Assembly (NCBI GenBank): GCA_017436845.1
Contig: JAFSCJ010000016.1
Location: 124,001 to 188,000 of the forward strand
Length of the DNA: 64,000 bases
Direction of reading: 5' to 3'
From: Muribaculaceae bacterium
GTDB lineage: Bacteria; Bacteroidota; Bacteroidia; Bacteroidales; Muribaculaceae
Shown here: piece after piece, positions 1 through 8,941 of the stretch
Layout of the letters: every line of letters begins with the position of its first letter
Position numbering within the stretch: the first letter of the stretch is position 1
The notes under the pieces: model-generated
The model's database searches: none
The model's input: the letters and a program-made list of their open reading frames with translations, nothing else
Told to the model about the DNA's origin: nothing
Made by a program: the position numbers and the translations under genes

Positions 1-1
1 T

Positions 2-1321
2 GAATTTGAAAAAGTCTTGGAACGTACTGGAGATATAGAACTTTTAAAGATATATAACCAAGTCAAAGCCAACCAACAACAGATAGAAGAATTACAATCT
101 ATAGTATCAGATGAAAACTTACAAAAGGTACTCTCTTTAAAGCAAATTAATACCAATCTCCAGCGGACGCTTATGACCGATTGTGCGACTTATAGCGACT
201 ATACAAATTACCTCTCATTTACATGGCGAGATGTTCAGGCAAAATTAGGAGTAAATGATATTGCTATAGAATTTACAACAGTTCCATTATCTCCGTTAGA
301 CAAAGATAATTATATCTTAGCACTTATACTCACTTCCACCGGTGAACCCACAATGGAACTCATAAGCACTAAAGCGATTATTAAGAATATGGTTAGCAAG
401 GATGACTTGTACGATAATAGCCAATATTATAATTTGTTTTGGGGATTTATGCAACGACACCTTATAGGTAAGAAAAGAGTATATTTTGCTCCGGATAATA
501 ATCTAAGTAATATTGCAGTTGAGTATTTGTTAGATGGTGATTTGTCATTTTATGAAAAATATGAGGTTTATCGTCTGTCTTCAACAAAGGAACTTTGTCG
601 TAATTATTCCGAAAAATCATCACAAAAGACTATAGCAATTTTTGGAAATATAGATTACAATACTCAGAAGACAAGTACTCAAAGAGGTTCTCTATCATAC
701 GGTCAGTTAAAATATAGTAAGGAAGAAGTTGAAAACATAGACTCAGCAATGAGGAAAGTCTATAAGGTCAGTGTATATGAAAAGGAAAGAGCCACAGAAC
801 AAAGTTTCCGAAAGCTTTCAGACAATACACCAACCATACTTCATGTATCTTCACACGGGGACTATGACGGAAATGACAAAACCTCTAATGTAGATGCTAT
901 GAATAATAGTTATCTTGCTCTTAGTGGAATTAACAACATCTTTTCTACTGATATACAAAACGATGGTAAAATTACTGCTGCTGATATAGCTCAGATGAAC
1001 CTACGTCAATGTGATATGGCAGTTCTTTCGGCCTGCAATACTGGTTTAGGCGGTAAAGGAAGCGATGGCATATTCGGTCTTCAACGAGGCTTTAAGAATG
1101 CAGGAGTCCGTTCTCTTTTAATGAGTCTCAAACCCGTATATGATGAAAGTACGGCAAAACTTATGACGGCTTTTTATGAGGGTTTATCTAAAGGTAAATC
1201 TAAGCGTCAATCTCTTCTTGATGCTCAAAATGCAATAAAAGCAATGGGATGCAAAGACGATAAAAATTACAAAGAAGGTAAATATTGGGCTCCATTTATT
1301 TTGTTAGATGGGTTAAAATAA
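2..1321 (+). CDS. CHAT-domain cysteine peptidase, C-terminal part (cut by window start)
   Basis: The frame is open to the first bases of the window with no start needed, so the true N-terminus lies outside; an in-frame TTG at 17 is not a convincing start. The last ~250 codons form a CHAT domain (caspase-like clan CD peptidase): the HVSSHGD motif gives the catalytic His (about residue 285 of the visible part) and LSACNTGLGG the catalytic Cys (about residue 345). The tail with SLKPVYDEST and AFYEGLSKG also fits the family. In known CHAT proteins a TPR or other sensor region usually precedes the protease; the first visible ~100 residues are helical and could be the end of one. The stop is only 25 bp from the next start, so it is co-transcribed with a TIR protein. 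Function as a conflict or cell-death protease is inferred from family and neighbours; the substrate is unknown. Confidence 0.88.
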   Translation, partial: EFEKVLERTGDIELLKIYNQVKANQQQIEELQSIVSDENLQKVLSLKQINTNLQRTLMTDCATYSDYTNYLSFTWRDVQAKLGVNDIAIEFTTVPLSPLDKDNYILALILTSTGEPTMELISTKAIIKNMVSKDDLYDNSQYYNLFWGFMQRHLIGKKRVYFAPDNNLSNIAVEYLLDGDLSFYEKYEVYRLSSTKELCRNYSEKSSQKTIAIFGNIDYNTQKTSTQRGSLSYGQLKYSKEEVENIDSAMRKVYKVSVYEKERATEQSFRKLSDNTPTILHVSSHGDYDGNDKTSNVDAMNNSYLALSGINNIFSTDIQNDGKITAADIAQMNLRQCDMAVLSACNTGLGGKGSDGIFGLQRGFKNAGVRSLLMSLKPVYDESTAKLMTAFYEGLSKGKSKRQSLLDAQNAIKAMGCKDDKNYKEGKYWAPFILLDGLK

Positions 1322-1346
1322 ACACTGTACCAAACATTACCATAAT

Positions 1347-2375
1347 ATGATTAATGAGTATTTAGCTTTCATCAGTTATAAGCGTGAGGATGAAAAGTGG
1401 GCGAAATGGCTACAACATAAATTGGAACATTATAAATTACCAACTTCGGTAAGAAAAACAAATCCATCCCTACCAGAACGTGTGCGTCCCGTATTTAAGG
1501 ATACTACGGATCTAGCCGGAGGAGTACTCGAAAAAGCCATTAAAGAAGCACTGTATTTCTCAAAATATTTAATCGTTATATGTTCGCCTCGTGCAGCACA
1601 GTCGCCTTGGGTATGCAAAGAAGTACAGGAGTTTATCAACTTTGGTCGCGAGGAATTCATTATCCCATTCATTGTTGATGGAGAACCGAATTCTAAAGAT
1701 CTTAATAAGGAGTGTTTTCCTGAGTCATTACGTACTCTGATTGGAGAAAAAGAGTTATTAGGAATAAATATTAACGAGAATGGACGAGATGTAGCTTCAA
1801 TTAAGGTTGTTGCTAGAATGTTCAATATACAATTTGACACACTTTGGCAACGATATCAACGAGAATTAGCAAGACGAAAAAGGATTGTTATAACAGGCAT
1901 TATCATATTTATCTCATTAATATCATTAATTGCAATGTTGATTGGAGCTCAAAATATTGAAATAAAAAATAAAAAATCTGAGATAGAAGAAAAATACCGA
2001 ATAATAAATGAGCAGAACGAACAAATACAAAAAAGCAAAGAGCAGATACAAAAACAACTTGATATAACAGAACAGCAGAGAGATAGTCTTGAGTATTTGG
2101 CTTCAGAACTCAATAAGAAGAATCGTATTTTAAAAGAAGTCAATGATAGTTTAGTAAAAGTAAAGACTGCAAATATAGAAATTACTGCTAATCTTAAAGT
2201 TGCAGAGCAATTAAATAAAGAATTTCAATTAAGAATTAAAGAAGTTCAAGCAGAGCGAGATGAGGCAAACAAGAAAAGGGAAAAAATTCAGATAGAGCGA
2301 GACGAAATAGAAAAAAGGAGGCTTGAACTTCAGAAACAACTTAACAATCAGAATATAAAGTTTAACTTACAATAA
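1347..2375 (+). CDS. TIR-domain protein with transmembrane helix and long coiled coil
   Basis: Residues about 5-165 are a bacterial TIR domain: the opening strand reads AFISYKRED and the later SPWVCKEV segment places a glutamate (E92) where NAD-cleaving TIR enzymes carry their catalytic Glu. A basic patch (RRKR) is followed by one strong hydrophobic helix at about residues 178-200, and the rest to residue 342 is charged heptad-like sequence typical of a parallel coiled coil. This gives a cytosolic TIR head; the coiled-coil side of the membrane cannot be decided. The family can consume NAD or make nucleotide signals upon oligomerisation; whether this one does is inference. It lies 25 bp after the CHAT gene and 73 bp before the RyR gene, so a shared operon is likely. 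A structural (non-enzymatic) TIR adaptor is the alternative. Confidence 0.88.
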   Translation: MINEYLAFISYKREDEKWAKWLQHKLEHYKLPTSVRKTNPSLPERVRPVFKDTTDLAGGVLEKAIKEALYFSKYLIVICSPRAAQSPWVCKEVQEFINFGREEFIIPFIVDGEPNSKDLNKECFPESLRTLIGEKELLGININENGRDVASIKVVARMFNIQFDTLWQRYQRELARRKRIVITGIIIFISLISLIAMLIGAQNIEIKNKKSEIEEKYRIINEQNEQIQKSKEQIQKQLDITEQQRDSLEYLASELNKKNRILKEVNDSLVKVKTANIEITANLKVAEQLNKEFQLRIKEVQAERDEANKKREKIQIERDEIEKRRLELQKQLNNQNIKFNLQ

Positions 2376-2448
2376 ATCTTTACACTCTTGCATGATAGAA
2401 TTGTATAGTATAATTGTTCTATAATTAAAAAGTTAAAAGTAAAGAACA

Positions 2449-2736
2449 ATGAAAAAGAATTATGTACCGCAACCAATGGATACAAGTGATGTCCTGTTGC
2501 CAGAAGAACTAAATGTATTGATAGAGCAAATGGCGAAGAATGTTCACGAAGTGTGGGCACAAAGCCGTATGGAACAAGGTTGGACTTATGGAGAGGAACG
2601 TAGTGATGTCTTGAAGCAACATCCGTGTCTAATTCCCTATGAGGAACTTCCCGAAGAGGAGAAGACCTATGACCGTGATACAGCTCTTGGCACATTAAAA
2701 TTGATATGTAAACTTGGTTTCAAAATTTCTAAATAA
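2449..2736 (+). CDS. RyR-domain small protein
   Basis: The 95-residue product is almost entirely one RyR (ryanodine receptor repeat) domain: VHEVWAQSRMEQGWTYG, then CLIPYEELPEEEK and a C-terminal helix TALGTLKLICKLGF are the classic family blocks. It has no signal peptide or membrane segment. Prokaryotic RyR domains have been noted in nucleotide-centred conflict systems and proposed to bind ligands; here the position directly after TIR and CHAT genes supports a sensor or regulator role, which is inference. A strong hairpin with a T-run follows at 2791, so this is probably the last gene of the cassette. Stand-alone RyR proteins also occur in phages and plain Bacteroides chromosomes, so a link to the TIR protein is likely but not proven. 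Confidence 0.85.
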   Translation: MKKNYVPQPMDTSDVLLPEELNVLIEQMAKNVHEVWAQSRMEQGWTYGEERSDVLKQHPCLIPYEELPEEEKTYDRDTALGTLKLICKLGFKISK

Positions 2737-2790
2737 TAATGTTCATTGGCGATACAGTGATATAGAGAAGATTAAGACTAAAATATTATT

Positions 2791-2837
2791 AGCGAGCAAT
2801 AGAATTACATGATAGATTCAGTTGCTCGCTTTTTTTA
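2791..2837 (+). terminator. Rho-independent terminator after the CHAT-TIR-RyR genes
   Basis: A 9-bp perfect stem (AGCGAGCAA at 2791-2799 with TTGCTCGCT at 2822-2830) is followed at once by a run of seven or more T. Confidence 0.85.
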
Positions 2838-3234
2838 TTTATGAAAAGGAATATCATGGACAGAAAAGGTCTTTATCATTTGTTGAGGCAAAAAACAGTA
2901 TTTAGACTCTGATTTGGATTATGGAATGATACGACAGGTATGAGTTTTTATATAAGGTAAAGCATGTTACGTCAATTCTTTTTTAAGATTTGGCGTTTTT
3001 TTATTTAATGCTGTGATAGATATTGCTTGGAAATATTCTCTTTATGAGAAAATAAGCTAAAACATCATAAATGATACTTATAACAACTTGCATTTTTAGA
3101 TGATGTGCTTTATATCCAAAGAAGATTAAGGATAAGATCACTCCTGAAATTAATGCTAAAGTTGATGATATATTAATGAATGTTTTAGAGAGGAATATGA
3201 ACTATATAATTATTGAAACATATAAAAGTAACCT
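2838..3234. other. Long AT-rich spacer between two operons
   Basis: About 400 bp without a full gene. It separates the CHAT-TIR-RyR cassette from the VWA operon and probably holds the VWA promoter, but no clear TTTG/TAnnTTTG pair was found. The last ~135 bp look like a decayed reading frame (next entry). The rest shows no recognisable feature. Confidence 0.5.
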
Positions 3235-3238
3235 ATGA
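3104..3238 (+). pseudogene. Possible gene fragment running into the VWA start
   Basis: An open frame of about 44 codons with lysine- and isoleucine-rich, coding-like content (contains KIKDKITPEINAK and ends YKSNL) stops with a TGA that overlaps the ATG of the VWA gene. It has no good start near its 5' end; the only in-frame ATGs are late. It may be the tail of a truncated gene, or a leader peptide coupled to the VWA gene, or chance. I do not recognise it. Confidence 0.25.
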
Positions 3239-3867
3239 AGACAAGAATTATCAACCTCATTATTATCGATGAGAGTGGCTCTATGCAGAGCATCAAGAAA
3301 GAGGCTATTGACAGTGTAAACGAAACTATCCAAACGATTCATTCGGCACAGAAAAAGCACGAAGAGCAAGAACACTATGTGAGCCTTGTGACGTTCAATG
3401 ACGATGTGAAGACCATCTACGAGTGTGTACCAATGGATGAAGTCAAGGAACTTACAGCAGAGACCTATCAGCCGGATTGTTGTACTGCATTGTACGATGC
3501 AATGGGCATTTCACTGAATGCTCTTCGCAAGAAGGTGGCTGAGGATGATAAAGTTCTGGTAACTGTAGTTACCGATGGTTATGAGAACGCATCTAAGGAG
3601 TACAATGGTAAGGCAATTAAGGCACTTGTTGATGAACTTAAAGGCAAGGGCTGGGTGTTTGCCTACATCGGAGCAAATCAGGATGTAGAGGCCGTTGCAG
3701 CGACAATCTCTATTACCAATGTGATGAAGTTCGAAGCCACACCACTTGGTACCGCTGCAATGGGGGCGAGTGTTGCGAGTGCCCGTGGTCGTCTCTTTGA
3801 CCGTATGGCAAACTGTTGCTTTAGTGCAGCCGAGGCTAACGAAGATTTTTTTGATGAGGAAAAGTAG
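3235..3867 (+). CDS. Cytoplasmic VWA-domain protein
   Basis: The whole 210-residue protein is a von Willebrand A domain with a complete metal-ion-dependent adhesion site: DESGSM (DxSxS, residues 12-16), the threonine in CCTALYDA near residue 85 and the aspartate in VTDGYEN near residue 112. There is no signal peptide or membrane helix, so it should act in the cytoplasm. The C-terminal ~40 residues are Ala-rich and end in an acidic tail (NEDFFDEEK). Intracellular VWA proteins usually work as scaffold or metal-binding partners of ATPases or membrane complexes. Here the next genes, 23 bp away and then overlapping, are a CreD-like membrane protein and a WG-repeat membrane protein, so it probably serves a membrane-associated function with them (inference). 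Confidence 0.85.
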   Translation: MKTRIINLIIIDESGSMQSIKKEAIDSVNETIQTIHSAQKKHEEQEHYVSLVTFNDDVKTIYECVPMDEVKELTAETYQPDCCTALYDAMGISLNALRKKVAEDDKVLVTVVTDGYENASKEYNGKAIKALVDELKGKGWVFAYIGANQDVEAVAATISITNVMKFEATPLGTAAMGASVASARGRLFDRMANCCFSAAEANEDFFDEEK

Positions 3868-3890
3868 TTTAACAATAGAGAAGAACTGAT

Positions 3891-5153
3891 ATGGAAATAA
3901 AAGTAAACTCAAACGCAAAACGCACAGCGATAAAAGTCGGTCTCGTTGCAGTTGTGTCACTTCTATTGCTGATCCCGTTGGCAATGATTAAGGGTATAAT
4001 TGAAGACCGCGAACAGACTAAGGATGCTGTTACTGAAGAGGTGGCAAATTCCTATGCAAAACCGCAGACAGTTTCGGCTCCTTATTTGAAATCATATGTA
4101 GTCGAAGAAAAGACGGTCGATGAGAAAATTGATACGAGTGGTAAGCAAAAGGATGTAGAGACTTATGTTACAGACTGCTCGCAAGTAGATTACAAGGCTG
4201 ATGTTGAGATAGATAAGCTACATCGCTCTATTTATGATGTGATTGTTTATAACTCAAAGGTTAAGATATGTGGCAAGCTACCAATCACTGAGAAATCAGT
4301 TATTGCAAGGGATAATGAGTTCCGCTTTAAGCTTACTGACATTAAAGGGTTCAGCAATCCATCACAGCTGACTTTTGGAGGGCAATCCTTTGAACTTCGC
4401 CGTCAGTCGGAAGAGTTTGTTGCCAATGTCGTATTTCCAAAGGGTGCAAAGGCTGGCGATGTCATTGAATTCGCTATTACCTTTGACTTGAAAGGTACAG
4501 AATCTTTATTTTTCCATCCATCGGGGGATGGTAACACAACGCTTGCCATAAGTTCGTCATACCCACATCCAAGTTTCCAAGGAGCTTTGTTACCAAACCA
4601 TAGAGAGGTAAAGGAGGATGGATTCAATGCTACCTGGAGCGTGTCAAGTTTCAATAGTTCGAGTTACGACGATATGGGAGTCAAGTTCGTAGATCCTGCA
4701 AATCCTTATCAGCAGTCTATGCGTTCGGCAAAGTATGGAATGCTCATTATCATTCTGGTATTCGTAGCAGGCTTGTTCGTGGAGTTCCTGACTCGCAAAG
4801 AGATTAATCCTATCCAATACGCTGTAATAGGTCTTTCGCTCGTATTGTTCTACTCATTGCTGGTTGCTTTCTCGGAGTTTATAACATTTGGCGTTGCGTA
4901 CATAATTGCAGCTTTGATGACGACAGGAGCACTAATGTTCTACTTCAGAGCCATCTTGAAAAACCGTAGTGCTTATGTACTTGGCGGATTTGTAGCAGTA
5001 GTCTATGCTCTGAATTATATGTTGCTTCAAATGGAAACTTACGCGTTGCTCGCTGGCTCAGTAGTACTATTCCTACTCCTTTGCATAGTAATGTATCTTA
5101 CGGCTAATATTAACAATAACAAAGACCTTACAAAAATATCTAAAATACAATGA
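3891..5153 (+). CDS. CreD-like inner-membrane protein
   Basis: 420 residues. An N-terminal helix (about 16-36) is followed by a large extracytoplasmic domain (about 40-275) and then a cluster of about five to six membrane helices (about 280-405), the layout of the CreD/Cet inner-membrane family. Family-like stretches include LPNHREV and the FHPSGDGNTT region. In enterobacteria CreD is induced by the CreBC two-component system and affects envelope stress and colicin tolerance; no CreBC pair is present here and the gene sits instead between VWA and WG-repeat genes. Its 3' end overlaps the next start by 4 bp (ATGA), so translation is probably coupled. The family call is good; the cellular job in this organism is unknown. 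Confidence 0.8.
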   Translation: MEIKVNSNAKRTAIKVGLVAVVSLLLLIPLAMIKGIIEDREQTKDAVTEEVANSYAKPQTVSAPYLKSYVVEEKTVDEKIDTSGKQKDVETYVTDCSQVDYKADVEIDKLHRSIYDVIVYNSKVKICGKLPITEKSVIARDNEFRFKLTDIKGFSNPSQLTFGGQSFELRRQSEEFVANVVFPKGAKAGDVIEFAITFDLKGTESLFFHPSGDGNTTLAISSSYPHPSFQGALLPNHREVKEDGFNATWSVSSFNSSSYDDMGVKFVDPANPYQQSMRSAKYGMLIIILVFVAGLFVEFLTRKEINPIQYAVIGLSLVLFYSLLVAFSEFITFGVAYIIAALMTTGALMFYFRAILKNRSAYVLGGFVAVVYALNYMLLQMETYALLAGSVVLFLLLCIVMYLTANINNNKDLTKISKIQ

Positions 5154-6286
5154 AACGACTGACTCAAATTTTTCAAGCACTGATAGGTGTTGTCGCCTTG
5201 ATGCTCACAGCCATTGTGGCTGCTGGTCGCCTTGCATGGCGCACAATTCGTAACTGGTGGAAAAACCGCTCCAAGTGGTTGCGCCGCTCTATTTCTACAA
5301 TTTTTATTCTGATTCCGGTAGGCTTTGTAGCACTCATTGCTTATGCCTACTACGATAGCGAGTATGGCAGATGGTATTGGAAAGATAATTATCTATCAAA
5401 AAGTGTAGAGGTTCACGGTTTCCGAGACTATAATGTTCGTGTATATAATTACCGTACAGGCAAATATACAACACCGAAAGTTAACTGGGTTGCCGGTAGT
5501 CCCACCAATGATTCTTTGACAGTATATGCAATCCATGGCAAACGTGGCTACATAAATATCAAGAATGGAGAAATCGTGATTGATGCCGAGGCTAACGACT
5601 ACCGTAAAGCATGGGTATTTTCTGAAGGTCTTGCTGCTGTTATGAGAGATAACAAGATTGGCTTTATTAATGCAAATAATGAAGTTGTTATTCCATTCCA
5701 GTTTGATTACTCAGATGGGTGTCGTATGTACAACTTTGGCTATCTGTTTCATAACGGCTATTGTATTATGACAAATGCTGATGGAGACCTTGGCTTGATT
5801 GATAAGAGTGGTAATTGGGTTGTAGAACCTTCATACGATGAAATCTGGTCGCCTTATAAGAGCGGTTATCGTGTAGTTGTCAGGGATAGCAAGCACGGTA
5901 TTTTGGATTCAAATTGCGCAGTTGTTTATCCTGCTGAGTATGGTTATGCAGATGTGTTGTCTGATGGCTTTATTCTCACCAATGGTGGCAAGAAATGGCA
6001 GGTTGATTTTGACGGTAATATTGTTCAACCATTTATGTTTGATGGTACATATTATCTGAATTATCCGACCGGTTACAACGAGAGTGGAGATATTCAATAT
6101 GCTTTTGCCGATTATGCCAAATATGAGGTTATGAACCGTTATGGTATAATGAATCGCATAACAGGCAAGCCGATAACTCTTGCACTATATTCAGATATCA
6201 ATATGCTCTCAAAGGATTTATTTGAGGTGCAAGATCCTAAAAGTTACGATTGGTACGTGGTGGATACAAATGGTAATATAGATTAA
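5150..6286 (+). CDS. WG-repeat protein with N-terminal membrane anchor
   Basis: 378 residues. Hydrophobic segments lie at about 9-27 and 49-68, separated by a basic stretch (RNWWKNRSKWLRR). The exported rest is built of WG-type beta repeats, each of the form G-hydrophobic-D/N-x-x-G-x-hydrophobic-x-P: examples are KIGFINANNEVVIPFQFDY, LGLIDKSGNWVVEPSYDEI and HGILDSNCAVVYPAEYGY. WG repeats form beta-sheet solenoids or propellers that often bind peptides or the cell wall. The start overlaps the stop of the CreD-like gene, and a terminator follows at 6310, making it the last gene of a three-gene operon. No catalytic motif is visible; a binding or scaffold role is inferred. Confidence 0.82.
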   Translation: MKRLTQIFQALIGVVALMLTAIVAAGRLAWRTIRNWWKNRSKWLRRSISTIFILIPVGFVALIAYAYYDSEYGRWYWKDNYLSKSVEVHGFRDYNVRVYNYRTGKYTTPKVNWVAGSPTNDSLTVYAIHGKRGYINIKNGEIVIDAEANDYRKAWVFSEGLAAVMRDNKIGFINANNEVVIPFQFDYSDGCRMYNFGYLFHNGYCIMTNADGDLGLIDKSGNWVVEPSYDEIWSPYKSGYRVVVRDSKHGILDSNCAVVYPAEYGYADVLSDGFILTNGGKKWQVDFDGNIVQPFMFDGTYYLNYPTGYNESGDIQYAFADYAKYEVMNRYGIMNRITGKPITLALYSDINMLSKDLFEVQDPKSYDWYVVDTNGNID

Positions 6287-6309
6287 AATAGCAATAATAG
6301 ATCTGAAGA

Positions 6310-6349
6310 AAAATGTCGATATCCTTTTCTGATTGGGTATCGGCATTTT
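6310..6349 (+). terminator. Terminator after the VWA-CreD-WG operon
   Basis: AAAATGTCGATA at 6310-6321 pairs with TATCGGCATTTT at 6338-6349 (one G-T pair), starting 24 bp after the WG stop. The T tract lies within the right arm and is short, so efficiency is uncertain. Confidence 0.6.
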
Positions 6350-6610
6350 ATGCTATATAGAATATTGCTTAAAATTAATTCATAACTCTGTAATAAAATA
6401 GGCGTTCTTTTCAATAATGCAGAATAAGACATATAAGGGAATTTTGCTCGTGTCTAAATCGTTACTTGTTATGAATTTAATTCTGTAAATCGTTTGTTTT
6501 CAGCGAGAAATAATACCTATTATGTCTCCAATAATTAGAATCTTAGTTGGGGCGGACAATCAAATTAAAAAAACAAAAGCTATTGTCAATGGAAGATGAT
6601 TAGGGATTAT
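6350..6610. other. Convergent intergenic spacer without a visible gene
   Basis: About 260 bp of AT-rich sequence between the WG operon terminator and the dnaK terminator. No reading frame, RNA or repeat was recognised. Confidence 0.5.
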
Positions 6611-6663
6611 AAATAAAGGAGACTATGTCAAAAATTCAATTTTTGACATAGTCTCCTTTATTT
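6611..6663 (-). terminator. Very long terminator hairpin of dnaK (works both ways)
   Basis: A perfect 24-bp inverted repeat (6611-6634 with 6640-6663) surrounds a 5-base loop TTCAA. It lies 24 bp downstream of the dnaK stop and its symmetry means it can stop transcripts from either side. Confidence 0.9.
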
Positions 6664-6687
6664 ATTGTTATTGTTGCTTATCGCAAC

Positions 6688-8592
6688 TTATTTCACTTCT
6701 TCGAAGTCAACGTCGGTTACGTTGTCGGCACCGCCTTGTTGTTGGTTGCCGGGTTGTGCGCCTCCTTGTTGAGCGTTGGCTTGAGCTTGTTGTTGAGCAT
6801 TGATGATATCTTGTTGAGCAGCACCAAATGCTGTTTCGATTTCTTTGATTGCTGCATCGATACCAGCGATATCTTGTGCTTTGTGAGCTTCTTTAAGTTT
6901 CGCTACTGCAGCTTCGATAGGAGCTTTCTTGTCAGCAGGAATCTTATCGCCAAGTTCGCTAAGTTGTTTTTCTGTTTGGAAGATAAGTGCGTCAGCTTGG
7001 TTGAGCTTGTCAACGCGTTCTTTTTCTTTAGCATCGGCAGCAGCGTTAGCAGCAGCTTCATCTTTCATGCGTTTGATTTCAGCATCGCTAAGACCACTTG
7101 ATGCTTCAATGCGGATGCTTTGCTCTTTGCCTGTTGCTTTGTCTTTAGCAGAAACGTTAAGGATACCATTGGCATCAATTTCGAATGTTACTTCGATTTG
7201 AGGTATTCCGCGAGGAGCTGGTGCAATTCCGTCCAAGTGGAAACGTCCGAGAGTTTTATCGTCTTTTGCCATTGGGCGTTCTCCTTGAAGTACATGGATT
7301 TCAACTGATGGTTGGTTATCGGCAGCAGTTGAGAATACTTCGCTTTTGCGAGTAGGGATTGTCGTGTTGGCTTCGATGAGTTTAGTCATTACACCACCGA
7401 GAGTTTCGATACCTACTGACAATGGAACAACATCAAGAAGAAGAACGTCTTTAACATCGCCTGAAAGCACACCACCTTGGATTGCAGCACCCACAGCTAC
7501 GACTTCGTCAGGGTTAACACCTTTAGATGGAGCTTTTCCAAAGAATTTTTCTACAATTTGTTGGATTGCTGGGATACGAGTAGATCCACCTACAAGTATT
7601 ACTTCATCAATGTCGCTTGCAGAAAGACCTGCGTCTTTTAGTGCTTGTTGGCAAGGAACAATTGTGGCTTGAATCAAGCGGTCAGCAAGTTGTTCAAATT
7701 TAGCACGAGTAAGTGTTTTAACCAAGTGCTTGGGTATGCCGTTAACTGGCATGATGTATGGCAAGTTGATTTCTGTGCTTGTTGTACTTGAAAGTTCGAT
7801 TTTTGCTTTTTCAGCAGCTTCTTTAAGACGTTGAAGAGCCATTGGGTCTTGACGCAAATCAATACCTTCATCTTTAAGGAATTCTTCAGCAAGCCAGTCT
7901 ATGATTACGTGGTCGAAGTCATCACCACCAAGGTGAGTGTCACCATTGGTTGATTTAACTTCAAATACCCCGTCACCAAGTTCAAGAATTGAGATATCAA
8001 ATGTGCCACCACCAAGGTCAAATACAGCGATTTTTTGATCTTTGTCGCTCTTGTCAAGTCCGTAAGCAAGAGCGGCAGCAGTTGGCTCATTCACGATACG
8101 TTTAACTGTAAGACCGGCAATTTCTCCGGCTTCTTTAGTTGCTTGACGTTGAGAGTCGTTAAAGTAAGCAGGAACAGTGATAACTGCTTCAGTAACTGAT
8201 TGTCCAAGATAATCTTCGGCTGTTTTTTTCATTTTTTGAAGAATCATAGCTGAGATTTCTTGTGGGGTATATTCGCGACCATCGATATCAACACGAGGGG
8301 TGTTGTTGTCGCCACGAACTACCTTGTAAGGTACGCGGTCGATTTCTTTTGCTACTTGGTCGTATGATTCACCCATGAAACGCTTGATAGAATAGATTGT
8401 GCGTTTAGGGTTAGTGATTGCTTGACGTTTTGCAGGGTCACCTACTTTGCGTTCACCACCATCAACAAATGCAACGATTGAAGGGGTAGTGTTACGACCT
8501 TCGCTGTTAGGAATAACAACGGGGTCATTACCTTCGAGTACAGCAACACATGAGTTGGTTGTTCCTAAGTCAATACCAATGATTTTTCCCAT
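6688..8592 (-). CDS. dnaK: Hsp70 chaperone DnaK
   Basis: 634 residues, normal length. The N-terminal ATPase domain has the phosphate-1 motif GIDLGTTNS (residues 5-13), the phosphate-2 motif DLGGGTFD near residue 195 and the adenosine motif VGGSTRIP near 336. The substrate-binding domain follows from about 390, with a helical lid and a Gln/Gly-rich tail ending in DVDFEEVK, the usual C-terminal dock for co-chaperones. It folds and rescues cytosolic proteins in an ATP cycle with DnaJ and GrpE; neither partner is adjacent here (a DnaJ-domain protein lies at the far right edge). Monocistronic: flanked by the long terminator downstream and a divergent lipoprotein gene upstream. No CIRCE element was seen in the upstream 300 bp. 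Confidence 0.98.
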   Translation of the reverse strand: MGKIIGIDLGTTNSCVAVLEGNDPVVIPNSEGRNTTPSIVAFVDGGERKVGDPAKRQAITNPKRTIYSIKRFMGESYDQVAKEIDRVPYKVVRGDNNTPRVDIDGREYTPQEISAMILQKMKKTAEDYLGQSVTEAVITVPAYFNDSQRQATKEAGEIAGLTVKRIVNEPTAAALAYGLDKSDKDQKIAVFDLGGGTFDISILELGDGVFEVKSTNGDTHLGGDDFDHVIIDWLAEEFLKDEGIDLRQDPMALQRLKEAAEKAKIELSSTTSTEINLPYIMPVNGIPKHLVKTLTRAKFEQLADRLIQATIVPCQQALKDAGLSASDIDEVILVGGSTRIPAIQQIVEKFFGKAPSKGVNPDEVVAVGAAIQGGVLSGDVKDVLLLDVVPLSVGIETLGGVMTKLIEANTTIPTRKSEVFSTAADNQPSVEIHVLQGERPMAKDDKTLGRFHLDGIAPAPRGIPQIEVTFEIDANGILNVSAKDKATGKEQSIRIEASSGLSDAEIKRMKDEAAANAAADAKEKERVDKLNQADALIFQTEKQLSELGDKIPADKKAPIEAAVAKLKEAHKAQDIAGIDAAIKEIETAFGAAQQDIINAQQQAQANAQQGGAQPGNQQQGGADNVTDVDFEEVK

Positions 8593-8873
8593 AATAATTG
8601 AGTTTTATAGTTATTAATTTATTTTTCAGTTTTATCGGTTGAGCTTGTTTGCTCAACTGCCTATATAAAAACAAATCTTGTGCCAAAAAGGTTGCGCGTG
8701 TTGTAATTTGTTTAAATACAGTGCTTTAAGTTGTGTTTGTTGTGCTGACATCTAATATGACACTTTGTCAGATTTATGTTATTTTATGAATCATCTGTGA
8801 ATTATTAAATTCAAAGACTTATTTATATAAACAGAGTAATGGATAATATTAACAAATTTAAACACAAAAAACA
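8593..8873. other. Divergent dnaK upstream region
   Basis: About 280 bp between dnaK and the promoter of the next gene. It must contain the dnaK promoter on the reverse strand, but no full TTTG/TAnnTTTG pair, CIRCE repeat or other regulator site could be recognised. Confidence 0.4.
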
Positions 8874-8904
8874 TTGGTATAATGCATTACTCTATTTATC
8901 TTTG
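8874..8904 (+). promoter_or_regulatory. Bacteroidetes-type promoter of the 8942 lipoprotein gene
   Basis: TTG at 8874-8876, a 20-bp spacer and TATCTTTG (TAnnTTTG) at 8897-8904. This predicts a start of transcription near 8909 and a leader of about 33 bases. Confidence 0.75.
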
Positions 8905-8941
8905 TAAATAAATTTACTAACTTGAAAAAACATAAATTGTA

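Noticed and set aside
1430..1840. 136-codon reverse frame inside the TIR gene
   Set aside because: It is the antisense shadow of the strongly conserved TIR domain and has no features of its own.
6736..7672. Several forward frames inside dnaK
   Set aside because: All are antisense of the DnaK coding sequence.
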